A DNA stretch of 64,000 nucleotides from Pelagibius sp028280305 (GCF_965233615.1 NZ_OZ247495.1), one strand, 5' to 3'. Positions 17,485-27,403 are shown, counted from the stretch's first letter. The notes: generated by a model from the letters alone, not told the origin. Program-made: numbers and translations.

Positions 17485-18654
17485 ATGAATGCCGCCCGCC
17501 CGGCCAGTCGGCCTGGGAACCCTTGCTTTTCATCAGGACCCTGCGCCAAGCGGCCCAGCTGGTCCCTGGATGGTCTTGGCGAGGCGTCCCTGGGTCGATC
17601 TCACAGGGCGAAGGGCGGCAAGGCCAAGCTGGCCGAGGTGATCGAGCGCTCCAAGGCGCTGCTCGGCCTGCCGGCGGACTATCGCCTGGGCATCGTCCCG
17701 GCCTCCGATACCGGCGCGGTGGAGATGGCCATGTGGTCGCTGCTCGGTCCGCGCGGCGTCGACGTGCTGGCCTGGGAAAGCTTCGGCAAGGGCTGGGCGA
17801 CCGACGCCCAGAAGCAGTTGAAGCTGGATGATCTGCGGGTGCTGGAAGCCGGTTACGGCGAGTTGCCGGACCTCGGCCAGGTCGGCGCCGACCGCGACGT
17901 GGTTTTCACCTGGAACGGCACCACCTCCGGCGTGAAGCTGCCCGACGGCGACTGGATCGCCGCCGACCGTGAGGGGCTGACGATCTGCGACGCGACCTCG
18001 GCCGCCTTTGCCATGGAACTGCCCGCGGCGAAGCTCGACGTCATCACCTGGTCCTGGCAGAAGGTGCTGGGCGGCGAGGCGGCCCACGGCATGCTGGCGC
18101 TCTCGCCGCGCGCTGTCGAACGGCTGGAGTCCTTCACCCCCGACCGTCCGCTGCCGAAGATCTTCCGCCTTACAAAGGGCGGCAAGCTGATCGAAGGCAT
18201 CTTCAAGGGCGAGACCATCAACACCCCCTCCATGCTGGCCGTCGAAGATGCGCTGGACGGCCTGAAGTGGGCCGAGGGGATCGGCGGTCTGCCCGCGCTC
18301 GTCGCCCGCTCCCAGGCCAATCTACAGGCGGTCGAGGACTGGGTCGCGCAGTCCGACTGGGCGGACTTTCTGGCGGTGCGGCCGGAGACTCGCTCCTCCA
18401 CCTCGATCTGCCTGAAGATCGTCGATCCCTGGTTCCTGGCGCTGGACGATGCCGGCCAGTCCGCTGCGGCCAAGCGGATCGCCGGTCTGTTGGAAGAAGA
18501 GGGCATCGCCTTCGATATCGGCGGCTACCGCGACGCGCCGGTGGGCTTGCGTCTGTGGGGCGGCTCCACCGTCGAAGCCTCCGACATGCGGGTGCTGCTG
18601 CCCTGGCTCGACTGGGCCTACGGCCTGGTGAAATCGGAGAAAGCGGCGGCCTGA
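17485..18654 (+). CDS. serC: Phosphoserine aminotransferase SerC
   Basis: SerC is a PLP enzyme that converts 3-phosphohydroxypyruvate and glutamate to phosphoserine. The 389-residue product belongs to the alphaproteobacterial/archaeal-type branch, starting NPCFSSGPCAKRP, with SHRAK near residue 40, FTWNGTTSGV near 141 and the PLP lysine at residue 193 in WSWQKVLGGE. An AGGAG ribosome site precedes the ATG. serA follows after 78 bases, so the two form a serine biosynthesis operon. Confidence 0.96.
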   Translation: MNAARPASRPGNPCFSSGPCAKRPSWSLDGLGEASLGRSHRAKGGKAKLAEVIERSKALLGLPADYRLGIVPASDTGAVEMAMWSLLGPRGVDVLAWESFGKGWATDAQKQLKLDDLRVLEAGYGELPDLGQVGADRDVVFTWNGTTSGVKLPDGDWIAADREGLTICDATSAAFAMELPAAKLDVITWSWQKVLGGEAAHGMLALSPRAVERLESFTPDRPLPKIFRLTKGGKLIEGIFKGETINTPSMLAVEDALDGLKWAEGIGGLPALVARSQANLQAVEDWVAQSDWADFLAVRPETRSSTSICLKIVDPWFLALDDAGQSAAAKRIAGLLEEEGIAFDIGGYRDAPVGLRLWGGSTVEASDMRVLLPWLDWAYGLVKSEKAAA

Positions 18655-18732
18655 CGGCACCCCAAGACCAGAAGCCAAAGACATCATCCGGCCCGCCGTT
18701 AAACGGCAGGGCCGTCGGAGAGGGACATCGAA

Positions 18733-20310
18733 ATGCCCAAGGTACTTATTTCAGACAAGTTGAGCCCGCGTGCGGCGGACATTTTTCGCGAGCGCGGCGT
18801 CGAGGTGGACGTGAAGCCCGGCATGACGCCGGAAGAACTGAAAGCGGTGATCGGCGCCTATGACGGCCTTGCCATCCGCTCCGCCACCAAGGCGACGGCT
18901 GAGATCATTGCTGCGGCGGACAATCTGAAAGTCATCGGCCGCGCCGGCATCGGCGTCGACAATGTCGACATCCCGGCGGCGACCGGGCGCGGCATCGTGG
19001 TGATGAACACGCCGCACGGCAATTCCATCACCACGGCGGAACACACCATCGCCATGATGTTCGCCCTGGCGCGGCAGATCCCCGCCGCCGACCGTTCGAC
19101 CCAGGCCGGCAAGTGGGAAAAGTCGCGCTTCATGGGCACCGAGCTGACCGGCAAGGTGCTGGGAGTCATCGGCTGCGGCAACATCGGCTCCATCGTCGTC
19201 GAAAGGGCCCAGGGCCTGCGCATGCGTGTCATCGCCTTCGATCCCTTCCTCTCGCCGGACCGGGCCGAAGACCTGGACATCGAAAAGGTCGAGCTGGACG
19301 AGCTTCTGGCCCGGGCCGACATCATCACGCTCCACGTCCCGATGACCGACCAGACCCGCGGCATCATCGATGCGGCGGCACTGGCCAAGACCAAGCCGGG
19401 CGTGCGCATCGTCAACTGCGCGCGCGGCGGCCTGGTGGTGGAAGAGGACCTGAAGGCGGCCATCGAGTCGGGCCACGTCGCCGGCGCGGCCTTCGATGTT
19501 TTTGCCGAGGAGCCGGCGAAGGAAAACGTGCTCTTCGGGATGGAACAGGTGGTGGCCACGCCGCACCTGGGGGCCGCCACCACCGAGGCACAGGAGAAGG
19601 TGGCCCTGCAGGTTGCCGAGCAGATGGCCGACTACCTCTTGACCGGCGCCGTCACCAACGCGCTCAACATGCCCTCGCTCTCGGCGGAGGAGGCCAAGCG
19701 GCTCGGCCCTTACATGCAGCTTGCCGAACAACTCGGCAGCTTCGCCGGACAGCTCACCCGTACCGGTCTTAAGGATGCGCGCATCGAGTACGAAGGCCAT
19801 GTCGCCCATCTGAACACCCGGCCGCTGACCCAGGTGATGCTCTGCGGGCTGCTGCAGCCGATGCTGGATACGGTGAATATGGTGAATGCGCCCAGCGTGG
19901 CGCGGGAGCGGGATATCGATGTCGCCGAGGTGAAGCACGAACGCGACTGCGACTACCAGACGCTGATCCGCCTGACGGTGACGACGGAGCGAGGCGAACG
20001 CTGTGTTGCCGGCACGCTCTTCGGCACCGACAAGCCACGCCTTGTCGAGGTGAAGGGCATCTCCGTCGAGGCGACTTTGACGCCGCACATGCTCTACATC
20101 ACCAACGAGGACAAGCCGGGCTTCATCGGCGCCCTGGGGACGACCCTGGGTGATGCCGGGGTGAACATCGCCACCTTCCACCTCGGGCGCGCGGAGCGCG
20201 GCTCCGATGCAATCGCGCTGTTGGAACTGGACGCCGCGATTCCGGCCGACGTTTTGCAAAAAGTGCGGGCCCTGCCGCATACCAAGCAGGCCGAGGCGCT
20301 GCGCTTCTAG
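18733..20310 (+). CDS. serA: D-3-phosphoglycerate dehydrogenase SerA (long form)
   Basis: SerA oxidises 3-phosphoglycerate to 3-phosphohydroxypyruvate with NAD, the first step of serine synthesis. The 525-residue protein is the long type. It has a substrate/NAD core (about residues 1-310, with VIGRAGIGVDNVD, the Rossmann motif GVIGCGNIGS and catalytic NCARGGLV and PHLGAAT). An allosteric-substrate-binding domain and a C-terminal ACT domain (about 450-525, LYITNEDKPGFIGALG) follow. The ACT domain suggests feedback by serine. Confidence 0.96.
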   Translation: MPKVLISDKLSPRAADIFRERGVEVDVKPGMTPEELKAVIGAYDGLAIRSATKATAEIIAAADNLKVIGRAGIGVDNVDIPAATGRGIVVMNTPHGNSITTAEHTIAMMFALARQIPAADRSTQAGKWEKSRFMGTELTGKVLGVIGCGNIGSIVVERAQGLRMRVIAFDPFLSPDRAEDLDIEKVELDELLARADIITLHVPMTDQTRGIIDAAALAKTKPGVRIVNCARGGLVVEEDLKAAIESGHVAGAAFDVFAEEPAKENVLFGMEQVVATPHLGAATTEAQEKVALQVAEQMADYLLTGAVTNALNMPSLSAEEAKRLGPYMQLAEQLGSFAGQLTRTGLKDARIEYEGHVAHLNTRPLTQVMLCGLLQPMLDTVNMVNAPSVARERDIDVAEVKHERDCDYQTLIRLTVTTERGERCVAGTLFGTDKPRLVEVKGISVEATLTPHMLYITNEDKPGFIGALGTTLGDAGVNIATFHLGRAERGSDAIALLELDAAIPADVLQKVRALPHTKQAEALRF

Positions 20311-20319
20311 GGCTGGGGC

Positions 20320-21231
20320 GTGCGTTTTCTCGGCACCCTCCTGCTGGCTCTTGTGCTTGCCGGTCCCGCCCGGGCCGGCAGCCTGGAAGCGTTGGGACTC
20401 CGGCCCCTCATCGTCGAGACGGCGCGGGAGCTTGCCATCGAAGTGCGTCCGGTGGCGCGTCCGGTGAATGCCTTGCCGGACGGCCATCCGGCCCTGGGGT
20501 CCGGCGTCATCACCGAGGTCTGGCTGACCGAACCGACGGAGCGCTATGGCCATGCGGTGCTGGGCGACGGCATCGAGGCCGGCGGCCTGCTGATGCGGCT
20601 GGCCGGTGGCGAGGAACGCAGCCTCTCGCTGCCGGAGCATCAGGTCTTCGAGGACCTGCAGCCGCGCCTCGCCGACCTCGACGGCGACGGCAACCCGGAG
20701 ATCCTGGTGGTGCGCGCCTCGCAAAGCAGCGGCGCTGTGCTGACGGCCTATGGTCTGGTTGACGGAGAATTGCAGCTTATCGCCAAGGGACCGGAACGCC
20801 TGACCGCCTTTCGCTGGCTCAACCCGGTGGGCGTTGCCGACTTCGACGGCGACGGTGTTCTGGAAGTCGCCTATGTGGAGACGCCGCACATCGGCGGTGT
20901 GCTGCGGATCCTTTCTCTTGATGACGGCGCGCTGAGGCAGGAGGCCGAGGCCTATGGGTTCTCCAATCACTTCATCGGCTCCCGGGCGCTGGGCCTCTCC
21001 GCGATCCTGGATGTCGATGCGGACGGCCTGCCGGAAATCCTGCTGCCGGACACCCGCCGACAGGCGCTGCGGGTCATGGGTTTCGTCGATGGTGAACTGC
21101 GCGAGCGGGCGATTTACCAGATCGACGGCCGGATCGTCGGCGACTTCCGCCTGGAGGATCTCGACGCCAACGGTCTCGACGGAGTTGTCGTGCCCCTGGA
21201 CGGCGACCGAGAGCTGCGTCTTTACCGATAG
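20320..21231 (+). CDS. Exported VCBS/FG-GAP repeat protein
   Basis: The product of 303 residues starts at a GTG ten bases after serA and has a signal peptide (FLGTLLLALVLAGPARA). The body contains repeated calcium-loop blades: LADLDGDGNPEILVV, VADFDGDGVLEVAYV, LDVDADGLPEILLPD and LEDLDANGLDGVVVP, i.e. FG-GAP/VCBS repeats of a beta-propeller. It is probably periplasmic. The close spacing to serA suggests co-transcription, though no functional link is evident. Its last ten bases overlap the convergent gene. Confidence 0.8.
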   Translation: MRFLGTLLLALVLAGPARAGSLEALGLRPLIVETARELAIEVRPVARPVNALPDGHPALGSGVITEVWLTEPTERYGHAVLGDGIEAGGLLMRLAGGEERSLSLPEHQVFEDLQPRLADLDGDGNPEILVVRASQSSGAVLTAYGLVDGELQLIAKGPERLTAFRWLNPVGVADFDGDGVLEVAYVETPHIGGVLRILSLDDGALRQEAEAYGFSNHFIGSRALGLSAILDVDADGLPEILLPDTRRQALRVMGFVDGELRERAIYQIDGRIVGDFRLEDLDANGLDGVVVPLDGDRELRLYR

Positions 21232-21848
21232 TCCGAAGGTTTCTCCGCGGCGGTTTCTTTCCCCGCAGACAGACTCCGATGGGCGAGGATCGCAATTCTG
21301 CGCACGGCGATCATCGAGAGGATTACGGCCAGCATGAAGACATAGAGCCCGGCGTGGATCTCAACATCTGAAATCAGCGACAGCTTGATCACCACGACGA
21401 GCAGGGCGACGACGAAAACATCCAGCATCGACCAGCGGCCCAGAACTTCGATCCAGGCCAGGGCCCGCCGCACCCGCGGGTCCTCGACGTTGAGCAGGCT
21501 CCAGGCGACATAGGCAACGATCAGTTTCACGACCGGCAGGATCACGGTGAAGACGACGATCACCACAAACAGCAGATAGTCGCCGCTGTCGAGCAGGCGA
21601 AAGGCGCCGGTGAGGATCGATACCTCGTCGAAGAAGACCAGCAGCGTGCGAATGGTCATGACCGGCAGCAGCCAGCCGGCGAGCAGGGCGACAGCGGCGG
21701 CGAGGATTAGCAGGCCCAGGAAGCGATCGAAGCCCTGGCTGTCGGCGGCCAGGGTGGCGGGCTTGGAAAATCTGGAAAGCAAGAGCTTGGCCGCAGTCCT
21801 CGGCAGTTCGTGGGGTAATCTTCGAGAGGGGCAGTCTATCCGGCACAA
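21222..21848 (-). CDS. PqiA-like integral membrane protein
   Basis: The 208-residue product has four predicted membrane helices and one PqiA-type domain: GLLILAAAVALLAGWLLPVMTI, then SILTGAFRLLDSGDY, VVIVVFTVILPVVKLIVAY and the signature GRWSMLDVFVVALLVVVIKL. PqiA/YebS proteins work with MCE-domain lipid transport partners, but no MCE gene is next to it. The upstream start is a TTG at 21848; a second TTG at 21782 behind GAGG is an alternative, so the first 22 residues are uncertain. Confidence 0.82.
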   Translation of the reverse strand: MCRIDCPSRRLPHELPRTAAKLLLSRFSKPATLAADSQGFDRFLGLLILAAAVALLAGWLLPVMTIRTLLVFFDEVSILTGAFRLLDSGDYLLFVVIVVFTVILPVVKLIVAYVAWSLLNVEDPRVRRALAWIEVLGRWSMLDVFVVALLVVVIKLSLISDVEIHAGLYVFMLAVILSMIAVRRIAILAHRSLSAGKETAAEKPSDYR

Positions 21849-22078
21849 GGGCGGCCCGCCAGTCTTCTAGGTTACGGAAAACGCTGCATTTTTGCGATCT
21901 TTTGAGGCCCGGGCAGGCACGCGCCGCGGGATTTCTGTTTGCCCGCCGGGGCCCGGGCTGCTAACAGAAGGCGGAAGCGGAGCCGCCCAGGAACCCAGCT
22001 TGGGACCCAGGCCGACGGTATCACCGCTTCCATGCTTGCCCATGGAACCGGACCGCACTTCTCCGAAGACCTGCTGAC

Positions 22079-23233
22079 ATGACCGAGACTGCTGAAAAGG
22101 GCCTTTTGCCGGCCGGCCTGCAGGATGTGCTGGCCCCGCTCGCGGCGCATGAAGCCGCCAACGTGGAGCGGCTGATCGCCTGTTTCCAGGCGCATGGCTA
22201 CGACCGGGTGAAGCCGCCGTTGCTGGAGTTCGAAGAGGCGCTGCTGACCGGCGCCGGCGCGGCGGTCGCGGGGCAGACCTTTCGCCTGATGGACCCGGTC
22301 AGCCAGCGCATGATGGGTCTGCGCGCCGACATGACGCCCCAAGTGGCGCGTATTGCCACCAGCCGTCTGAAGAACGCGCCGCGCCCGCTGCGCCTCTGCT
22401 ATGGCGGTCAGGTGCTGCAGGTGCGCGGCAGCCAGCTGCGCCCGGAACGCCAGTTCGCCCAGGCCGGGGTCGAATTGATCGGTCCTTCGGCTGCAGCCAG
22501 CGACGCCGAAGTGATCCTGCTGGCGATCGAAGCGCTGACCGGACTTGGCGTGAAAGATCTGTCGGTCGACCTGAATCTACCTCCGCTGGTGGGCTCTCTC
22601 GCGGCGGATCTGGGGTTGGCGGACGCAGAGGTTGCCGCGCTGCGCCTGGCACTCGACCGGAAGGATTCGGCGGCCGTTGTCGCCCTGGCCGGCGAACAGG
22701 CACCGACCTTCATGGCGCTCCTGCAGTCTGCCGGAACCGCGGAACAGGCACTGGAGGCGCTGCAGAAACTGGCGCTGACCGGCGATGCGCTGCGCGCCGT
22801 CGAGGGGCTTGCGGCCGTCGTGGCGTTGATTCGCGCGGCGGCGCCGGAGGCGCGGCTGACCGTCGATCCGGTCGAGCATCGCGGTTTCGAATACCAGACC
22901 GGCATCAGTTTCATCCTCTTCGCCAAGGGCGGCCGCGGTGAGCTCGGCCGCGGTGGGCGTTATCAGGCAACCGGCCCGGGCGGCGAGCGCGAGTCGTCGA
23001 CCGGGTTCACGCTCTACATGGACACGGTGTTGCGGGCGATTGCGCCGCCGCAATCTCCGGCGCGTATTTTCCTGCCTTTTGGAACCGCAACGGCCAAGGC
23101 CCGGGAACTGCGCGATGCCGACTGGGTGACCTTGGCCGGCTTAAGCGCGGATGAAGATCCCGAAGAAGAAGCCCGCCGTCTCGGCTGCAGCCATGTGCTG
23201 AGCGGTGGCGAGATCATCGATATAGAGGACTGA
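22079..23233 (+). CDS. hisZ: ATP phosphoribosyltransferase regulatory subunit HisZ
   Basis: HisZ is a catalytically inactive histidyl-tRNA synthetase paralogue that partners short-form HisG in the first step of histidine synthesis. The 384-residue product shows class-II synthetase remnants: motif 2-like GLRADMTPQVARI, LRLCYGGQVLQVRG and the QAGVELIG segment, with GRGGRYQ further on. It lacks an anticodon-binding domain, which separates it from HisS. hisG is not in the window. purA follows after six bases, a pairing common in alphaproteobacteria. Confidence 0.93.
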   Translation: MTETAEKGLLPAGLQDVLAPLAAHEAANVERLIACFQAHGYDRVKPPLLEFEEALLTGAGAAVAGQTFRLMDPVSQRMMGLRADMTPQVARIATSRLKNAPRPLRLCYGGQVLQVRGSQLRPERQFAQAGVELIGPSAAASDAEVILLAIEALTGLGVKDLSVDLNLPPLVGSLAADLGLADAEVAALRLALDRKDSAAVVALAGEQAPTFMALLQSAGTAEQALEALQKLALTGDALRAVEGLAAVVALIRAAAPEARLTVDPVEHRGFEYQTGISFILFAKGGRGELGRGGRYQATGPGGERESSTGFTLYMDTVLRAIAPPQSPARIFLPFGTATAKARELRDADWVTLAGLSADEDPEEEARRLGCSHVLSGGEIIDIED

Positions 23234-23239
23234 CAGAGC

Positions 23240-24532
23240 ATGGCAAACGTGGTGGTCGTCGGCTCCCAATGGGGGGACGAGGGAAAAGGCAAGATCGTCG
23301 ATTGGCTGTCTGAGCGCGCGGATGTGGTGGTGCGCTTTCAGGGTGGTCACAACGCCGGCCATACCCTGGTCGTCGGCAGCGAAGTCTACAAACTCTCTCT
23401 CTTGCCCTCAGGCGTCGTGCGCCAGAACAAGCTGTCGATCATCGGCAACGGCGTGGTGGTCGACCCCTGGGCGCTGGTGGAGGAGATCGACCGGCTGCGC
23501 GCCCAGGGCGTCGAGGTCACGCCGGAGTTCCTGAAAGTCTCGGAAGGCGCAACCCTGATCCTGCCCATGCACGGCGCCGTGGATCGTGCACGCGAAGCGG
23601 CGAGAGGCGAGGGCAAGCTGGGCACCACGGGTCGTGGTATCGGCCCGGCTTATGAGGACAAGGTCGGCCGTCGCGCGGTGCGTTTTTGCGATCTGGCGGA
23701 CCCTGATCTGCTGCGCCAGCGGGTCGACGGGCTGCTGCTGCACAACAACGCCTTGCTGCGCGGCCTCGGCCAGCCGGAGTTCACCGCGGAGGAGGTCGTG
23801 GAAGGCCTCCTGGCCTTGGCGCCGCGCATTCTGCCTTTTGCGGACCGGGTGTGGCAGCGTCTCGATGAAGCCCGGCGCGCGGGCCGCCGCATTCTTTTCG
23901 AGGGCGCGCAGGGCGCCATGCTGGATGTCGATCACGGCACCTATCCCTTTGTGACGTCGTCGAACACCATGGCCGGCAATGCCGCTGCGGGTTCCGGGAC
24001 CGGACCGGATACCATCGACTTCGTTCTCGGGATCACCAAGGCCTACACCACCCGTGTCGGCTCCGGCCCCTTTCCGACCGAATTGGACGATGCCACGGGG
24101 GAGCTGCTTGGCGAGCGCGGCCATGAATTCGGCGTGGTGACGGGACGCAAGCGCCGCTGCGGCTGGTTCGACGCTGTCATGGTCCGTCAGGCGGCGAAGA
24201 TCGGCGGGATCACCGGCATTGCGCTCACCAAGCTCGATGTGCTGGATGGCATGGAGGAGCTGAAGGTCTGCGTCGGCTACGAGATCGATGGCGAGAAGCG
24301 GGACTATCTGCCCGCCGCCCAGTCCCGTCAGGCGCGGGTCACCCCGGTCTACGAGACCATACCCGGCTGGGCGGAAAGCACCCGGGGGGCTCGCTCCTGG
24401 GCCGATTTGCCGGCCGCGGCGGTGAAGTACATCCGCCGCGTCGAGGAACTGATCGAGGTGCCTGTGGCCCTGCTGTCCACATCGCCGGAACGCGATGACA
24501 CCATTCTGGTGCGTGATCCCTTTCTCGATTAA
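23240..24532 (+). CDS. purA: Adenylosuccinate synthetase PurA
   Basis: PurA joins IMP and aspartate with GTP to form adenylosuccinate in AMP synthesis. The 430-residue product starts with the P-loop GSQWGDEGKGKIVDWL, followed by FQGGHNAGHT, TTGRGIGPAYEDKVGR, GAQGAMLDVDHGTYPFVTSS and the TGRKRRCGWFD motif. The C-terminal region has the expected STSPERDDTI. Length is standard. It lies directly behind hisZ. Confidence 0.97.
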   Translation: MANVVVVGSQWGDEGKGKIVDWLSERADVVVRFQGGHNAGHTLVVGSEVYKLSLLPSGVVRQNKLSIIGNGVVVDPWALVEEIDRLRAQGVEVTPEFLKVSEGATLILPMHGAVDRAREAARGEGKLGTTGRGIGPAYEDKVGRRAVRFCDLADPDLLRQRVDGLLLHNNALLRGLGQPEFTAEEVVEGLLALAPRILPFADRVWQRLDEARRAGRRILFEGAQGAMLDVDHGTYPFVTSSNTMAGNAAAGSGTGPDTIDFVLGITKAYTTRVGSGPFPTELDDATGELLGERGHEFGVVTGRKRRCGWFDAVMVRQAAKIGGITGIALTKLDVLDGMEELKVCVGYEIDGEKRDYLPAAQSRQARVTPVYETIPGWAESTRGARSWADLPAAAVKYIRRVEELIEVPVALLSTSPERDDTILVRDPFLD

Positions 24533-24740
24533 CCCCAGATAGAATGTTGATGCCCGGTGACTCAGGGGGAAGATCCCGGAAATCCCGGCGTTCGAGCATT
24601 CGCCGCCATCGCGCCTTAACGAACTCTTTGCCTTATCCCGCGTAACTTTACGGCTGGAATCGGGCCATAGCGCCCGTTTCACGCGGCCGTGCCAGATAAC
24701 TGGCGGGCCGGATTGAACGCGGGCCAGATCAGCGACGGCA

Positions 24741-26780
24741 ATGAGCAGTAAAACCGAGGAAAGCGGGCAGGGCGCTCACAACGACGGTAGCCACATTATG
24801 CTGGCCGACCGCTACCGCCTGCATCCCGAATCGCCCCTGGCCGAGTTGAGTTCGCCTGACGTGCCGGCCTTTACGGTGACGGACGAAAGGGGGACGCCCA
24901 AGCCACTGTTCGCACTGGTCTGCCGGCAGGGTATTGGTGCGCGTACCGAAGTGCTGGCGCAGTTTTCGCGCTTCCGCCGCCTGCCGATGCTGAATCCGGT
25001 CCGCCACGGTGTGGTTTACTGGCCACCCTCCCGCGCCCGCCGCTTCGTGATTGTCTTCGAACAGCCCGAGGGCGAAAGAGTTCTTCCCAGCCCGGATGCG
25101 ACGATCGAGCCCTGGCGCGAAGACCGTGTGGTGCGCTGCGTGGTGCAGCCTCTGACGCCGATGCTGAAAGAACTGAGCGACCGTATCCTGTCTCACCGGT
25201 CGATCAGAGCGGACAATATGTTCTTCGCGGACCCCAGCCGTGAATCGGTGATCATGGGGGAGTGCTTCAGCGGGCCGCCCGGGCTTACGCAGCCGTACTA
25301 CTACGAGCCCATCGACAGCGCCATGGCGATGCCCGAGGGTCGCGGGACGGGTACGCCGGCCGATGATTTCTATGCCCTCGGCGTTATGATGCTGGTGCTG
25401 CTTTGCGGGGGCAACCCCGTCGCCGATCTCACCGAAGAGCAGGTGGTCGAAGACAAGATCAGCAGGGGCTCCTATGCCGCCCTCGTGCGCGACACGCGCT
25501 TGTCCTTGCCCATGGTGGAGGTGCTGCGCGGCCTGCTCTGTGACGATCCGGACCAGCGCTGGCGGTATGAAGACCTCAACATGTGGCTGAACGGCCGTCA
25601 CCTCAGTCCCAAGCAGGCGCTCTTGCCCCCGAAGGCCGCGCGGGTCTTTGAGTTTGATGAGGTCGAGTATCTGAATGCTTCGGCCTTGTCGCAGGCGCTG
25701 GGCCGCAAATGGGCCAAGGCGCTGCTGGTCATCAAGAAGCCCGGCCTGGAAAGCTGGGTTCGGCGGTCTCTGGCCGATGATCAGAAAGCCGATGGCGTGC
25801 GCCTCTCGACCAAGGCCGCCTCGGGTGGATCCGGCGCCCGAAGCTTCGTTGACGACCGATTGCTGTCACGTGTCCTGATGACCCTGGATCAAAGGGCGCC
25901 GCTTCGATACAAGACGGTCTCGGCGCGGCTGGATGGCCTGGCGCAGGCTTTCGCGGTGACCTATCACGACAAGGACATGCGCCAGACCTTCACCGAGATT
26001 TTCACGCAACGTCTGCCACAGACCTGGATCGAAAATCAGCCGGCGCTGCGGCCTGAACTGGCGGTGCTTCGGCGGCTCTACGACACCGTCGCTCTGACCT
26101 TGTCCAAGCAACGCATCGGCTATGGCGTGGAGAAAGCTCTCTATGTCAGCAACCCCACCTGGCCCTGTCAGAGCCCGCTGTTGAAAAACGATTATGTGGT
26201 CGAACTGGAAGATCTGCTTCTGGCGCTCGAGCGCGTGGCGGATCAGGAGGGGCTGGAGCGAAGCCCGGTCGATCCGCATATTGCCGGCTTTGTTTCCGCG
26301 AAGATGAAAGCCTCAATAGAGCAGGCGCTCAGTGAGTTGGGAAGCCCCGGCGATCCTTCGGTATTCAATCTGGGGGTTTTGCGCCTTCTGGCCGACGTGC
26401 AGCGCGCCGCCGGACCGTCGCGCGTTCCGGGTTTGGCGATCTGGTGCTGCGCCCTTTTGAAGCCTGTGGTCGAGGGCTTCCGCAACCGCACCCGTCGCAA
26501 GCAGATGGCCGATACAGCCGCCAAGCTGGCCGCAAAAGGTAACCTGACGATCCTTCTGGCCCTGATCGACGACCCGGACCGCAAGGCGGCGGACGAACTC
26601 GGTTTCCAGAAAGCCAAAGAAGACTTCGCTGCCTTGGTGGAGCAAGCCAACTGGCTCCGTGGCGGCGGCATGACCTCGCCCGCAATCGTCAGGCATCACG
26701 CCCGTGAGGCCTCGAGCATCGTGTCTTCCGTGATCGCCGGGGTCGCCTTGATCGGCATCACTCTGTCCGCAGTGTTTTAG
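24741..26780 (+). CDS. Membrane-anchored pseudokinase-like protein
   Basis: The 679-residue product has an N-terminal region with the fold pattern of a protein kinase (about residues 20-290). HRSIRADNMFF (152-162) stands where the HRD catalytic loop should be, and PADDFYALGVMMLVLL resembles helix F. The catalytic Asp of HRD is Ser, the DFG site reads MGEC, and the beta-3 position shows Arg (VCR), so phosphotransfer looks unlikely. A long uncharacterised helical region (about 300-650) and one C-terminal membrane helix (about 659-679) follow. A membrane protein starts 12 bases downstream. No substrate or partner is known. Confidence 0.75.
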   Translation: MSSKTEESGQGAHNDGSHIMLADRYRLHPESPLAELSSPDVPAFTVTDERGTPKPLFALVCRQGIGARTEVLAQFSRFRRLPMLNPVRHGVVYWPPSRARRFVIVFEQPEGERVLPSPDATIEPWREDRVVRCVVQPLTPMLKELSDRILSHRSIRADNMFFADPSRESVIMGECFSGPPGLTQPYYYEPIDSAMAMPEGRGTGTPADDFYALGVMMLVLLCGGNPVADLTEEQVVEDKISRGSYAALVRDTRLSLPMVEVLRGLLCDDPDQRWRYEDLNMWLNGRHLSPKQALLPPKAARVFEFDEVEYLNASALSQALGRKWAKALLVIKKPGLESWVRRSLADDQKADGVRLSTKAASGGSGARSFVDDRLLSRVLMTLDQRAPLRYKTVSARLDGLAQAFAVTYHDKDMRQTFTEIFTQRLPQTWIENQPALRPELAVLRRLYDTVALTLSKQRIGYGVEKALYVSNPTWPCQSPLLKNDYVVELEDLLLALERVADQEGLERSPVDPHIAGFVSAKMKASIEQALSELGSPGDPSVFNLGVLRLLADVQRAAGPSRVPGLAIWCCALLKPVVEGFRNRTRRKQMADTAAKLAAKGNLTILLALIDDPDRKAADELGFQKAKEDFAALVEQANWLRGGGMTSPAIVRHHAREASSIVSSVIAGVALIGITLSAVF

Positions 26781-26792
26781 CGGGGGGCGGGC

Positions 26793-27374
26793 ATGGCAAA
26801 GAAGGTGAAAGCCAAAAAGGCAGTGAGGAAACCGGCGCCTCTGAAGCCCTGGGTCAAGGTCCTGGTGCTCATCATGCTGTTTCCCTTTGCCGCCCTGCTG
26901 CTGCCGACGACCTTGGTATTCGCCACGATGATGGCGCCCACCTGGGTTGCCTACATCACCGACCGCTCTCGAGAAAAGCATCTGGCCATCACTGTCGGTC
27001 TGCTGAACTTCAGCGGCACGCTGCCGGCCATCATCGATCTCTGGTCGCGCGGACAGAGCCATAATGCCGCGATGGCGCAGCTCGGCGATGTTTTTGTCTG
27101 GGTTGTGGCCTATGGAGCGGCCATGGCCGGCTGGGTTCTCTTCGCCATCATGCCTTCACTGGTCGGCAGCTATTTCAAGATGACAACCGACAACCGGATC
27201 AAGAACCTGGCGGAGCGGCAAAAAACCCTCATCGACGAGTGGGGCCATGCCGTAGCCACGGGCTCCGGAATGGCCTCTCCCGACCAGATCGATGAAGACG
27301 AGGAAATGGAAGACGAAGACGATTCCGCAGAGGTCACGGAAGCCGAACTGGTTGAGCCCGCACAGGCGAGCTGA
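26793..27374 (+). CDS. Small membrane protein paired with the pseudokinase
   Basis: The 193-residue product begins with a Lys-rich stretch (MAKKVKAKKAVRK). It has two hydrophobic segments close together (about residues 25-52), a third near 65-85 (weaker) and a fourth near 100-130 (VFVWVVAYGAAMAGWVLFAIM), and ends in a strongly acidic tail (DEDEEMEDEDDSAE). I do not recognise a family. The 12-bp spacing indicates an operon with the pseudokinase gene, and the acidic cytoplasmic tail could be an interaction site. Convergent rpoH follows after 29 bases. Confidence 0.7.
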   Translation: MAKKVKAKKAVRKPAPLKPWVKVLVLIMLFPFAALLLPTTLVFATMMAPTWVAYITDRSREKHLAITVGLLNFSGTLPAIIDLWSRGQSHNAAMAQLGDVFVWVVAYGAAMAGWVLFAIMPSLVGSYFKMTTDNRIKNLAERQKTLIDEWGHAVATGSGMASPDQIDEDEEMEDEDDSAEVTEAELVEPAQAS

Positions 27375-27403
27375 GCCCGCCCCGTGGCTTTCGCGGTCGA
27401 CCC

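Noticed and set aside
18751..20970. 739-codon minus-strand frame opposite serA and the VCBS gene
   Set aside because: Composition is that of an antisense shadow (rich in His, Arg and Gly); the plus strand encodes a complete SerA and a signal peptide protein.
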